NCBI RefSeq assembly: GCF_900119735.1
Contig: NZ_FPJW01000001.1
Coordinates: forward strand, 406,914 to 470,913
From: Marinospirillum alkaliphilum DSM 21637
GTDB taxonomy: Bacteria > Pseudomonadota > Gammaproteobacteria > Pseudomonadales > Halomonadaceae
Length of the DNA stretch: 64,000 bases
Direction of reading: 5' to 3'
Shown here: in pieces, positions 8,877-17,748 of the stretch
How positions within the stretch are numbered: position 1 is the stretch's first letter
Layout: the number at the start of each line of letters is the position of its first letter
Position numbers and translations under genes: made by a program
Notes under the pieces: model-generated
What the model saw: the letters and a program-made list of their open reading frames with translations, nothing else
The model's database searches: none
What the model was told of the DNA's origin: nothing

Positions 8877-9785
8877 ATGTGGCATGAAATGCTTTGGCCG
8901 TTGGCTGCAGCCCAGCAGAGTATGGATCTGGTCAACCGACAGATGCTGGCCAGTCAGTGTCGTTTATTGCGTGACTATCTGAATGAACTGAATACCAACT
9001 GTCGTTTGCCTCATGATATCGAACTGATGACCCTGGACATTAACGGGCGAGCTGCCGAACTGCTGAGTCCGAAGGGCAGTCCTACACAGCGTTATATGCT
9101 TTATCTGCATGGCGGTGGTTTTGCACTGGGTTCACTGGATACTCACCGCGAACTGGCGATGGCTTTTGCTCGTCATGCTGATGCCAGGGTGCTGGCGATT
9201 GATTACCGCCTGGCGCCGGACTATCCCTGGCCTGCCGGCCTGGAAGATGCATTGGCGGCCTGCCACTGGTTACTGGAGCAGGGAGTGACACCGGAGCGTC
9301 TGGCCATTGGTGGTGATTCGGCGGGCGGTGGCCTGGCCGTTTCCTTGTTGCAGAGCTTGCGCCGTGAAGGCCATCGTCAACCGGCTGCCTGTGTGCTGTT
9401 GTCGCCTTGGGTGGATCTGAGTTGTTCCAGTCCTTCCATGGACTTGAATGCAGCTACCGACCCTTTGTTGAATCGTGTGCAGATGCGTGCTTTTGCCGAG
9501 CTTTATGCCGGCAAGCAACCGCTGGACAGCCCGGCCATTTCGCCCCTTTTTGGTGACCTGCAGGGTCTGGCTCCCTTGCATGTACAGGTGAGCTTGCAGG
9601 AGGTGTTGCGGGATGACGCCAGACGCCTGGTGCAGGGTGTGCAGCAGCAGGGTGGTCGGGCTGAAATCAAGGAAACCGCCTGGATGCCACACGTCTGGCA
9701 ACTGCTTTATCGTTATCTGCCTCAGGCAGCATCCAGTGTTCGTCAGGCTTCCCGCTTTATCAAGGCCTTTACTGCTGCGGCTTGA
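8877..9785 (+). CDS. alpha/beta hydrolase, hormone-sensitive-lipase (HSL) family
   Basis: A 302-residue esterase-like hydrolase. HGGGFALGS (78-86) is the oxyanion-hole motif of the HSL family. GGDSAGGG (145-152) holds the nucleophile S148. The aspartate is expected in the ATDPLL segment, and the histidine in MPHVWQLL near the C-terminus. It would hydrolyse short acyl esters or lactones; the substrate is unknown. GGAGG precedes the ATG. Its last 17 bases overlap the end of the convergent hydrolase at 9769, so the two genes share their 3' ends. Confidence 0.85.
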   Translation: MWHEMLWPLAAAQQSMDLVNRQMLASQCRLLRDYLNELNTNCRLPHDIELMTLDINGRAAELLSPKGSPTQRYMLYLHGGGFALGSLDTHRELAMAFARHADARVLAIDYRLAPDYPWPAGLEDALAACHWLLEQGVTPERLAIGGDSAGGGLAVSLLQSLRREGHRQPAACVLLSPWVDLSCSSPSMDLNAATDPLLNRVQMRAFAELYAGKQPLDSPAISPLFGDLQGLAPLHVQVSLQEVLRDDARRLVQGVQQQGGRAEIKETAWMPHVWQLLYRYLPQAASSVRQASRFIKAFTAAA

Positions 9786-10560
9786 GGAGCTGCAACAGGC
9801 AGTGGCGTGTCTCTTCCGGATGTTCCAGTGGAAACATGTGTCCACCAGGCACACTGATGCAGCTGAATCCGCTTCTTTTCAGCCGCTTTTCACGCTCTGG
9901 GGTTAACAGGTCACTTTGTTGACCACGAACCAGTGTCACTGGAACCTGCAGGCGTTTCAGGCTACCACTGAGGTGATCGGCCAGATTCCGAAAGATAGCC
10001 ACTTCCACACCTGGATCAAAACGCAGTCTGATGCCGCCACGCGGGTCTGGCTCGGTGCCATGATCAACATAGTCAGCCAGTGCCTGGGCGTGAAACTTGC
10101 TGAACAGCTTTTTGGAAGCAAAGTACTCAATGGCCAACTCACGATTAGGCCAGTGACTGCGACGTCCTCTGGTGATGCCTGCCGGGGTTACCTTGTCTAT
10201 GAATCCAAGTTTTTTAGCCAGTTTTAACCCCAGGCTATCCAGGCCTGTCATCAAGGGTGGATCCAGCAGGATAATCTGTTCAAAACGTTGTGGCTGTTTC
10301 AAGGCAGCCATATAGGTGATGACTCCACCGAGAGAATGACCGATGCCGGTAACTTTTTGATCACTACAGGCCTGCTGTAAGTGGTCCAGCAGTTCGTTAA
10401 CCAGCGCCTGCCAGTTATGGTCCACCGGAAAAGTGGGGTTATGCCCGAAGCGATCCAGGCTTTCAACCTTCCAGTGGGTTTTCAGGGGTTCCAGCAATAC
10501 CCGGTAACTGCCGGCAGGGAAGCCGTTGGCATGGGCAAAGTGCAGGATGGGGAGGCTCAT
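9769..10560 (-). CDS. alpha/beta hydrolase
   Basis: A 263-residue alpha/beta-hydrolase-fold protein. It opens HFAHANGFPAGSY, a form of the HG oxyanion loop, and carries GHSLGG (74-79) with nucleophile S76. VRGQQSDLLTP supplies the acidic strand, and VPGGHMFPLEHP the catalytic histidine. It resembles cytoplasmic esterases of unknown substrate. Transcription is leftward and ends inside the last codons of the HSL-type gene. It diverges from the small membrane protein at 10687, with about 126 bases of promoter region between them. Confidence 0.8.
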   Translation of the reverse strand: MSLPILHFAHANGFPAGSYRVLLEPLKTHWKVESLDRFGHNPTFPVDHNWQALVNELLDHLQQACSDQKVTGIGHSLGGVITYMAALKQPQRFEQIILLDPPLMTGLDSLGLKLAKKLGFIDKVTPAGITRGRRSHWPNRELAIEYFASKKLFSKFHAQALADYVDHGTEPDPRGGIRLRFDPGVEVAIFRNLADHLSGSLKRLQVPVTLVRGQQSDLLTPEREKRLKRSGFSCISVPGGHMFPLEHPEETRHCLLQLLKPQQ

Positions 10561-10686
10561 GCAGTATCCTTATAAACAGAATAAGTGATCAGTAAAACGC
10601 CTGTTTTAAATAATTGCAAGGCAGTTTTAGCTGTTAGAATGCATAAAAATAGACTGAAGAGTCAAAGCTAGCCTTGGGAGAAAAAT

Positions 10687-10785
10687 ATGTCTGATAACAA
10701 ACCACCTCGTGATAATCGTGCCCGTAACCTGATTTTCCTGTTGATTGCTCTGGCAGGTATTGCCTATGGACTGGCGACCCTGTAA
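10687..10785 (+). CDS. 32-residue single-pass membrane protein
   Basis: A short but credible gene. The ATG at 10687 follows GGGAG by 6 bases and the frame encodes 32 residues: a charged head (MSDNKPPRDNRARN) and one membrane segment (LIFLLIALAGIAYGLATL). The TAA at 10783-10785 is directly followed by the ATG of the AEC transporter at 10786, so the two are likely translationally coupled. The positive head suggests an N-in topology. It might be a leader peptide for the transporter or a small partner subunit. I do not recognise a named family. Codon use matches the neighbours. Confidence 0.65.
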   Translation: MSDNKPPRDNRARNLIFLLIALAGIAYGLATL

Positions 10786-11748
10786 ATGCAGCTGTTCATT
10801 GATACCCTGAGTTTTACCCTGCATGTCACAGCCCCGGTGTTTGTGCTGGTGTTTCTGGGCATGCTGTTTCGCCGCATGGACCTGATCAACGATGAGTTCA
10901 ATCGGGTGGCTTCACGCCTGGTGTTTAATGTCACCCTGCCGACGCTGGTGTTTCTGAACCTGTTGCGAACTGATTTAACCCAGGTGTTTGCCCTGGACCT
11001 GCTGTTTTATGCTGCGTTGGTCACGCTGCTGGCGTTTGGTTGGCTGGTATGGCGAGCAAGGTCCTTGCCATCAGCCGCTGATCGCGGGGTATTTGTACAG
11101 GGGAGTTTTCGTGGCAACCTGGGTATTCTGGGGCTGGCACTGGCTGGCAATCAGTATGGTGAAGCGGGCCTGGCACTGACTTCGATTCTGCTGGCGTTGT
11201 TGATTGTGCAATACAACCTCTTGTCCGTGGTGGCGCTGAACCTGTGGCGTGACAATGGTGGCAAGGGCATCAACTGGCGACGGATGCTGCTGGATGTGGT
11301 GCGTAATCCATTGATTATCGCTGTAGCCCTGGCCGTGCCTACTTCTCTCTGGTCTGTGCCTATCCCCCAGTTGGCATTAAAGGTTGGTGATTATTTTGCC
11401 AGCATGACACTGCCATTGGCCTTGTTGTGTATCGGTGCGGCACTGGACTTGCGGGCTTTACGCGAAACCAGCGGCCCGGCGCTGATGGCTACAGCCTATA
11501 AATTGGTACTCTTGCCGGTACCGATGGTGCTGGGTGCCTGGTTGCTGGGTTATGAAGGCATGACACTGGGCATATTATTTCTGGTATTCAGTTGTCCAAC
11601 TGCTGCGGCCAGTTATGTGATGGCAAGAGCCATGGGTGGTAATGCGGTACTGTCTGCCAATATTGTGGCACTGACCACCTTGTTTGGAACACTCAGTATC
11701 AGTCTGGGTGTTTTTCTCCTGCACTGGTTTGGATTAAGTCAAGGCTGA
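10786..11748 (+). CDS. AEC-family (auxin efflux carrier) transporter
   Basis: A 320-residue protein made almost entirely of hydrophobic helices (about ten), the layout of AEC/malonate-type secondary carriers. Family features include an N-terminal FVLVFLGMLFRRM segment, NVTLPTLVF in helix 2, the GSFRGNLGILGLAL stretch in the middle, and the C-terminal SCPTAAASYVMARAMGG. It probably exports a small organic acid or similar solute across the inner membrane; the substrate is not readable. It starts immediately at the stop of the 32-residue gene and is followed 3 bases later by the hydrolase at 11752, so all are probably in one operon. Confidence 0.85.
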   Translation: MQLFIDTLSFTLHVTAPVFVLVFLGMLFRRMDLINDEFNRVASRLVFNVTLPTLVFLNLLRTDLTQVFALDLLFYAALVTLLAFGWLVWRARSLPSAADRGVFVQGSFRGNLGILGLALAGNQYGEAGLALTSILLALLIVQYNLLSVVALNLWRDNGGKGINWRRMLLDVVRNPLIIAVALAVPTSLWSVPIPQLALKVGDYFASMTLPLALLCIGAALDLRALRETSGPALMATAYKLVLLPVPMVLGAWLLGYEGMTLGILFLVFSCPTAAASYVMARAMGGNAVLSANIVALTTLFGTLSISLGVFLLHWFGLSQG

Positions 11749-11751
11749 TGA

Positions 11752-12687
11752 ATGACTGTTGATAATACCCTACACCCCATTCCCGAGGGTGCTGAAACCC
11801 TGACCTTGAACCTGCCACATCTGCAACTTGCAGCGCTGGCCTGGGGTGATCCTGATGGCAAGCCGCTGCTGGCACTGCATGGCTGGCTGGATAACGCCAT
11901 GACTTTTGCAAGGCTGGCACCGGTCCTGGCAAAAGTAGGATACCGTGTGGTGGCACCCGATTTTGCAGGTCATGGCTATTCTGACTGGCGCCCGGCCGGA
12001 CAGACTTACCTGTTGATGGAAAACTGTTTTGATGTGCAGGCCGCTGCTCTGGCGCTGGGTTGGTCCCGTTTTACGCTGATTGGCCATTCCATGGGGGCAG
12101 GGGTGGCCTCGTTATTGGCTGGTGCCCACCCGGAGGTGGTGGAAAAACTGGTGATGCTGGATGGTATCGGCAGTCTGACAACACCCGATGAGGAGGCTGC
12201 TGCTCAGTTGGGACGTGCGTTGGGTCGCTGGATTGGGCATCAGGAAAAATATGCCGAGAGTGATCCCTTATCGGCATTTTCAGCTCGCATTTATGCCAGT
12301 GTGCAGGATGCGGCGGAGGCACGCATGAAAGGTGTCGGGGCGGTGGATTTTGATGCTGCATTGATGTTGTGCCAACGGGCCCTGCGGCAGGTTGATGAAA
12401 CCCATCAGGCGGGTGGTTGGTTCTGGCGCAGTGATTCACGTCTGCGGCACCCTTCACCCTGGCGCTTGACCGAGGCGCAGAATTTATCTTTCATGAAAGC
12501 CATACAGGCACCCACCTTGTTGGTCGAAGCCCAGCAGGGTTTGTTAATCAATCGTCCGGAAATTGAGACCCGTTTTCAGGCACTGACAAATGCGCAAAAA
12601 TCAGTGCTTGAAGGTGGGCATCACTTGCATCTGGAAACTGGGAGTTGTGATGCAGTGGCTGAGGTGGTTGTGAAGTTTTTGCAGTAA
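11752..12687 (+). CDS. alpha/beta hydrolase
   Basis: A 311-residue alpha/beta hydrolase. LALHGWLDNA (40-49) forms the oxyanion loop. FAGHGYSD is a common post-strand motif. IGHSMGAG (110-117) carries the nucleophile S113, and LEGGHHLHLETG the C-terminal catalytic histidine. It belongs to the broad esterase/acylase group; the substrate is unknown. It sits between the AEC transporter (3-base gap) and the patatin-like gene (6-base gap), in an apparent operon of lipid- or ester-related genes. Confidence 0.82.
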   Translation: MTVDNTLHPIPEGAETLTLNLPHLQLAALAWGDPDGKPLLALHGWLDNAMTFARLAPVLAKVGYRVVAPDFAGHGYSDWRPAGQTYLLMENCFDVQAAALALGWSRFTLIGHSMGAGVASLLAGAHPEVVEKLVMLDGIGSLTTPDEEAAAQLGRALGRWIGHQEKYAESDPLSAFSARIYASVQDAAEARMKGVGAVDFDAALMLCQRALRQVDETHQAGGWFWRSDSRLRHPSPWRLTEAQNLSFMKAIQAPTLLVEAQQGLLINRPEIETRFQALTNAQKSVLEGGHHLHLETGSCDAVAEVVVKFLQ

Positions 12688-12693
12688 GGAGCA

Positions 12694-13719
12694 ATGACGA
12701 TGACAAGCAAAGGAGCAGCAGGAAAAAGCCTTGCGGTACGTTCTGCTCATCATAAACGGGTGGCGCTGGTACTGGGCTCAGGTGGTGCCAGGGGGTATGC
12801 CCACATTGGCGTGATTGAAGAGCTGGAAACCCGCGGTTATGAAATTGTTGGTGTTTCCGGCTGCTCCATGGGAGCGTTGGTCGGAGGGCTGTATGCCGCG
12901 GGCAAGCTGAAGGAATACCGTGACTGGGTCACCGGCCTGGATTATTTTGACCTGTTTCGCCTGGTGGATGTGACCTGGAGTCCCATGGGTGCCATCAAAG
13001 GAGAGCGGGTCATGGAAGTGATCAAGGGTATGCTGAATGGGCGCACCATTGAATCCCTGCCGATTCCCTATACTTCGGTTGCGACGGATCTGGTCAATCA
13101 GAAGGAAGTCTGGTTCCAGGAAGGTTCTCTGGAAGAAGCCATCCGTGCGTCTATTGCCGTACCTGGTGTCATCACACCGGTTCACCACCGTGGACGTACC
13201 CTGGTGGATGGTGGTCTGCTCAATCCCTTGCCGATTACTCCTGCTGTCGCCTGGCATGCAGATCTGATCCTTGCTGTAAACGTGACGGCTCAGAACTCCC
13301 AGGCCACCCTGGATGATTTGATGCCGGACTGGAATAAATCCGATAAAACTGAAACAGAACCCACAGCACTGCGTGACTGGATGCAACGGATTCGTGGTCG
13401 TGCCGGGCAACTGCTGGATCGTTTGAATTTCTGGGATGGTGAGGATGCAGACCCCCGCCAGGATGGTGAGGTCAGTGATACCCGCTGGGGCAAGCTTGAT
13501 GTGATGTTGCAATCCTTTGAGATCACCCAGGCTGCTTTAAGCCAGTACAAGGTGGCCGGTTATCCCCCGGACATTCTGATCGAAGTGCCTCGCACAGCCT
13601 GTGGTGGTTATGAGTTTCATAAAGCCAGCCAGTTGATTGAACTGGGTCGCCGTCTGGCGCGGGACAAAGTTAATGAATGGGAGCAACTGAATCCTGTCCA
13701 CCAGGGTGATCTGGATTAA
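12694..13719 (+). CDS. patatin-like phospholipase, RssA/YchK type
   Basis: A 341-residue patatin-domain protein. GSGGARGYAHIGV (28-40) is the oxyanion hole, GCSMG (56-60) holds nucleophile S58, and VDGGLLNPLP (171-180) contains the catalytic aspartate D172. These three blocks define bacterial patatin-like serine hydrolases, probably acting on phospholipids or acyl esters at the membrane. An insert at about 220-260 (rich in Asp, Arg and Gln) and the C-terminal tail are longer than in short RssA proteins. It is the last gene of the run starting at 10687. Confidence 0.88.
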   Translation: MTMTSKGAAGKSLAVRSAHHKRVALVLGSGGARGYAHIGVIEELETRGYEIVGVSGCSMGALVGGLYAAGKLKEYRDWVTGLDYFDLFRLVDVTWSPMGAIKGERVMEVIKGMLNGRTIESLPIPYTSVATDLVNQKEVWFQEGSLEEAIRASIAVPGVITPVHHRGRTLVDGGLLNPLPITPAVAWHADLILAVNVTAQNSQATLDDLMPDWNKSDKTETEPTALRDWMQRIRGRAGQLLDRLNFWDGEDADPRQDGEVSDTRWGKLDVMLQSFEITQAALSQYKVAGYPPDILIEVPRTACGGYEFHKASQLIELGRRLARDKVNEWEQLNPVHQGDLD

Positions 13720-13857
13720 AACAGGGCGACCTTGATTAAAAATACAGCAGGGTATATCAGTGATTTCTGAACAAAGAATACCCATTAAGTCGATAAGGCA
13801 TTGCAAAAGCAGTTTCCGGGTTGAATAATGGAAAAAAACAAGTGAAAGGGTATTCAC

Positions 13858-14484
13858 ATGCTACGCAAGCGACTTTCAGGGTTTCTACTGTTACTGCTGA
13901 TTCCAACGGTTCAGGCAGATTTTGAAGTAAAAAGCCTGACACCAGCCTTGTTGCACGAGGTGCGAGCCGGTGGTTATGTGCTGTATATCCGTCACGGCAG
14001 TACCGACTCTTCAATTCCCGATCAGGTGCCAGTCCAGCTGGACAAGTGTGAAACCCAGCGCCCCTTGACCGAAGCCGGACTGCGGCAGATGCAGCAGGTG
14101 GGTGAAAATATCCGTCAGTTGGGTCTGCCGCTGGGTGATATTCATGTCAGTCCCTTTTGCCGGACTCAGGCCAGTGCCAATGCAGCCTTTGGTGAGGGTA
14201 ACTGGCAGCTTGAAAAACTCCTGATGTACACCGCTGCCATGACCCGTGCTGAAAAAGAACCAGTGGTGGCGCGCACTCGTGAACTCTTGTCTGCACCGGT
14301 GACTCAACCTGGTGTTAATCGTGGCATTCTTGCTCACGGCCCCAATCTGGCTGAAACCCTGCGTTACTTCCCGCCGGAAGGTACCCTGGTGATCATTCGT
14401 CCTTTGGGCAATGGGCAGTTTGAATATCAGGCCAGTATTCGACCTGATGACTGGGCTGGAATACTGGAAAGCCAGCAAAAATGA
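13858..14484 (+). CDS. secreted histidine phosphatase family protein
   Basis: A 208-residue protein with a signal peptide (about 1-20, ending VQA) and the phosphatase motif YIRHGSTD, whose RHG at 45-47 contains the phospho-accepting histidine. Later SPFCRTQASA supplies the conserved arginine, and ILAHGPN the second histidine. It should act in the periplasm on a phosphorylated small molecule. Related proteins occur widely in Proteobacteria without assigned substrates. Its stop overlaps the start of the GGDEF-EAL gene by 4 bases, which suggests that the two products are made together. Confidence 0.85.
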   Translation: MLRKRLSGFLLLLLIPTVQADFEVKSLTPALLHEVRAGGYVLYIRHGSTDSSIPDQVPVQLDKCETQRPLTEAGLRQMQQVGENIRQLGLPLGDIHVSPFCRTQASANAAFGEGNWQLEKLLMYTAAMTRAEKEPVVARTRELLSAPVTQPGVNRGILAHGPNLAETLRYFPPEGTLVIIRPLGNGQFEYQASIRPDDWAGILESQQK

Positions 14485-16631
14485 AAGCCAGTCGCAGCTT
14501 GCTGCTGATTTTTCTACTTCCCGCTTTTCTGGTGATCGGACTGACCCTGATGCTGGGTTACTGGTCGATCACCAGCCTTCGCGCTCAATTTGACAACTCC
14601 AGTCATCTGCAATCCACCGACCTGCAAACCATTCATGCCTCAGCCACTTTCAGTCGGGATATGGCGCTGGTGCATGAGCAGGTGGTTACGGCTCTGGCCA
14701 ATGCCAAGACGGGCAGCAAGAGTGAGTTGGAGCTGTATTTTATGCACTCGGACATCACCGAAGAATTAGGGCAATTACTGGAACGGGTGGAGGTGCTGGC
14801 AACCTCTGATCTGTTGCGTGAAGTGAATCATGGCAGCGCTGACAAGCTGCGGCGAGAATTCCAGCTTTATCGCCAGTTTGTGATCATGGCCACCGATATT
14901 GCAGCCATAGACCCACCCATGGCACGTTATTACATTGAAGAAGCTCAGCAACATTTCATTCAGTTCTCCGGTTATGCCCACCGCATCACCCAGCTGTTGT
15001 CCGAGCGGGGGGAGCAGCGCCGGAATCGCTCCGAACAGGTTGTACATGATCACTTTAACACTATTGCACTGCTGGGTTTTTTCAGTCTGATTCTGATGCT
15101 GCTGCTGGCATTGTTTGCCGCCAGGCTGGTCAGTTTTCGTCTGCGAGTGGTGGCGGATGCGTTATTAAAACTGGCACGCAGTTATGACAGCAAAACCTTG
15201 CCAGAGCTGCCCGCCATTGAGGCTTTAAAAGGCAAGGGGGATGGTGAATTCAGCCTGATCGCTCGTGCATTACTGGATTTTCGGGATGCTGAAACGCGCC
15301 GTCGGGCGGCAGAAGAGCAGGTTGAACACCTGGCTTATTATGATCCGCTGACCCAGTTGGCCAATCGCCGTTTGTTGACCGAACACCTGCAGCATTCATT
15401 AAAAATGAACTCCCGCTCCCACCAGTTGGGTGCGCTGATTTATTTTGATCTGGACCACTTCAAGGCGGTCAATGATACCGGTGGTCTGGAGGTCGGGGAC
15501 TTGTTACTGCAGCAGGTGGCTGACCGACTGCGCACTCTGGAAGACTTGCGCCCGATGCTGGGTCGCCCCGGTGGTGACGAATTTGTGTTGTTGCTGGACT
15601 CCCTCGGCACCGATCCGGCACTGGTGGCACCCAGGGTTGAGCAGTTGGCAGAGCAGGTGCGTACACTGCTGAATGAACCTTTTAATCTGGCAGGTGAAAA
15701 TTACCAGATCACACCCAGTATCGGGATCGTGATTTTTGATGGCATCGAGTACACATCTGACGATCTGTTCCGTTTTGCTGATTCAGCCATGTATCAGGCT
15801 AAACAGGCGGGACGAAACACCACTTGTTTTTATGACCCCGAAATACAGTCGGCTCTGGAGGCCCGCACCCAACTGGAGCGGGACCTGCGTCTGGCATTGG
15901 AGCGCCAGGAGCTGTATCTGGTTTATCAGTTGCAGGTGGATACAGCGGCCCAGCCGATTGGTGCTGAAGCCTTGCTGCGCTGGCAGAGTGAGCGGCATGG
16001 CCTGGTTTCACCCGGGGTATTCATTCCACTGGCAGAAGAAACCGGGTTGATCATTCCGATTGGTTATTGGGTCTTGCAAACGGCTTGTCAGCAGTTGCTG
16101 ACCTGGCAGCAAAATCCAAAAACGCGTCATCTGGTATTGGCTGTTAATGTCAGTGCGCGCCAGTTCAAGCAGGCTGATTTTGTTGAGCGAGTCCGCAAGT
16201 TGCTGGATGAAACCGGTGCTCCTGCACATCAGTTGAAACTGGAGTTGACAGAAAGTACGGTTCTTGACCGGGTGGAAGAAACCATTGAAAAAATGAAGCA
16301 GATCAAGGAGCTAGGTCTGACCTTTTCGATGGATGATTTCGGAACCGGTTATTCTTCGCTACAATACCTGAAACGCCTGCCGCTGGATCAGATCAAGATA
16401 GACCAATCCTTTGTGCGGGACATCCACCAGGATCCGGAAGATGCCGCCATCGTTAAAACCATTATCGCCATGAGCAAGGCCTTGCGCCTGCACGTGATTG
16501 CGGAAGGGGTGGAAACCGAGGCACAGCAATTCTTCCTGATGGAGCAGGGGTGTGAGGCTTTTCAGGGTTATCTGTTCTGCAGGCCAATGACGGCCAGCGA
16601 ACTGGATGAACAGCTGCTGATCACCCACTGA
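14481..16631 (+). CDS. membrane-bound GGDEF-EAL protein (cyclic-di-GMP turnover)
   Basis: A 716-residue protein: membrane helix (about 7-29), periplasmic sensor region (30-194), second membrane helix (about 195-216), linker, GGDEF domain (about 285-445) and EAL domain (about 460-710). GGDEF is intact at 364-368, but the usual ND-x2-GH substrate loop reads NDTGGLEVGD, lacking the histidine, and no RxxD inhibitory site is seen. The EAL side keeps EALLRW (496-501), DDFGTGYSS (618-626) and AEGVETE (674-680), so phosphodiesterase activity is likely. The start overlaps the histidine phosphatase stop (ATGA). The periplasmic region has no domain I recognise. Confidence 0.92.
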   Translation: MKASRSLLLIFLLPAFLVIGLTLMLGYWSITSLRAQFDNSSHLQSTDLQTIHASATFSRDMALVHEQVVTALANAKTGSKSELELYFMHSDITEELGQLLERVEVLATSDLLREVNHGSADKLRREFQLYRQFVIMATDIAAIDPPMARYYIEEAQQHFIQFSGYAHRITQLLSERGEQRRNRSEQVVHDHFNTIALLGFFSLILMLLLALFAARLVSFRLRVVADALLKLARSYDSKTLPELPAIEALKGKGDGEFSLIARALLDFRDAETRRRAAEEQVEHLAYYDPLTQLANRRLLTEHLQHSLKMNSRSHQLGALIYFDLDHFKAVNDTGGLEVGDLLLQQVADRLRTLEDLRPMLGRPGGDEFVLLLDSLGTDPALVAPRVEQLAEQVRTLLNEPFNLAGENYQITPSIGIVIFDGIEYTSDDLFRFADSAMYQAKQAGRNTTCFYDPEIQSALEARTQLERDLRLALERQELYLVYQLQVDTAAQPIGAEALLRWQSERHGLVSPGVFIPLAEETGLIIPIGYWVLQTACQQLLTWQQNPKTRHLVLAVNVSARQFKQADFVERVRKLLDETGAPAHQLKLELTESTVLDRVEETIEKMKQIKELGLTFSMDDFGTGYSSLQYLKRLPLDQIKIDQSFVRDIHQDPEDAAIVKTIIAMSKALRLHVIAEGVETEAQQFFLMEQGCEAFQGYLFCRPMTASELDEQLLITH

Positions 16632-16654
16632 TCCCTGACCCGGAACAATTTTCC

Positions 16655-17407
16655 ATGGCTCTGATTTCCACAGAGACCCGGCTGGATGCTTACGGCACCT
16701 GGCTGGGTTTCAAGCGTTTATTACCCCTTTCAATGTTTGTGGTGGCCTTTGGTCTGGCTTTTGGCCTGGCTGCTGCCCAGGCAGGTTTGAGCAAGTTTGA
16801 AACCCTGCTGATGAGTGGTCTGGTGTTTGCCGGAGCCTCCCAGTTTGCTGCACTGGAATTGTGGCAGCAGGATATCCCGCTGCTGACCATCATGATTACC
16901 ACCTTTGCCATCAATGCCCGTCACTTGCTGATGGGCGCATCCCTTTATCCCTGGCTTTGCCAGCTTCCACCCGGTAAGCGTTATGGCATTCTCACCGTGA
17001 TCAGTGATGCCAACTGGGCGATGGCGGTGCAGGATTACCAGCGAGGTGAAAGAAATCTCGGCATCCTGTTTGGTGGTGGTCTGGCTTTGTGGGTGACCTG
17101 GATGCTGGGCACCTGGCTGGGTTTGATACTGACTCAGGGTATTCCAGATCCTCAGGCTTTGGGCCTGGATATGGTGCTGGGCTGCTTTTTGCTGACCATG
17201 GCTGTGGGTGGCAAAAAGAATGCCCGTCTGTTCACCATCTGGGCGGTTGCTGCGATGGTAACACTGCTGGCGCTCTGGTTGTTACCACCCAATAGCCATG
17301 TGGTTGCTGGTGCGCTGGCGGGTGGCCTGGTCGGTGCGCTGTGGCTGGAGCCAGTAGCGGATCACGGCAAAACAGCAGATAAAGATCAGATGGAGGTAGA
17401 TTCATGA
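16655..17407 (+). CDS. azlC: AzlC-family branched-chain amino acid exporter subunit
   Basis: A 250-residue multi-helix membrane protein of the AzlC/YgaZ family. Family marks are FKRLLPLSMFVVAFGLAFG near the N-terminus, GASQFAALELW (about 55-65) and INARHLLMGASLYPWL (about 86-101). With AzlD it forms an exporter of branched-chain amino acids or related compounds. The stop overlaps the azlD start by 4 bases, as usual for the pair. The tail after residue 235 is charged and probably cytoplasmic. It starts 23 bases after the GGDEF-EAL gene, which may be on the same transcript. Confidence 0.92.
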   Translation: MALISTETRLDAYGTWLGFKRLLPLSMFVVAFGLAFGLAAAQAGLSKFETLLMSGLVFAGASQFAALELWQQDIPLLTIMITTFAINARHLLMGASLYPWLCQLPPGKRYGILTVISDANWAMAVQDYQRGERNLGILFGGGLALWVTWMLGTWLGLILTQGIPDPQALGLDMVLGCFLLTMAVGGKKNARLFTIWAVAAMVTLLALWLLPPNSHVVAGALAGGLVGALWLEPVADHGKTADKDQMEVDS

Positions 17408-17715
17408 TGCTGGAAAATACCGGCCATGCTGTCTTGTTGGTGATTCTGGCCATGTTTCTGGTGACCCTGACGACCCGTTATGGCGGGGTGTTGCTGATGT
17501 CCTGGGTGCCCATTAACCGCCGGGTAGAGGGATTTATCAATGGCATGTCCGGCTCGGTGTTGTTGGCTATTATTCTTCCCATGGCTGTACAAGGGGATAC
17601 CGCAGCCAGGCTGGCTCTCCTGACCACCCTGTTAACCGTGTTATGGCTGAAAAAGCCCTTGCCAGCGATTGCAGCAGGGTTGTTGGTGACGGCTGGCTGG
17701 CGCTACTTCATGTAA
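17404..17715 (+). CDS. azlD: AzlD-family branched-chain amino acid exporter subunit
   Basis: A 103-residue protein with three to four hydrophobic helices and the AzlD marks TLTTRYGGVLLMSWVPINRRVEGFI (here about 17-41), PLAVQG-like MAVQGD, and a C-terminal KKPLPAIAAGLLVTAGWR. It is the small partner of AzlC and starts inside its stop codon (ATGA). Length and order match known azlCD pairs. The cupin gene follows after 33 bases with its own GGAGG ribosome site. Confidence 0.9.
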   Translation: MMLENTGHAVLLVILAMFLVTLTTRYGGVLLMSWVPINRRVEGFINGMSGSVLLAIILPMAVQGDTAARLALLTTLLTVLWLKKPLPAIAAGLLVTAGWRYFM

Positions 17716-17748
17716 GTGGTTCCTTAATGAATTTGAACCGGAGGAAGT

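Noticed and set aside
12778-13512. Open frame of 244 codons opposite the patatin-like gene
   Set aside because: The sense strand has all patatin motifs; the antisense product is His/Gln-rich with no recognisable feature.
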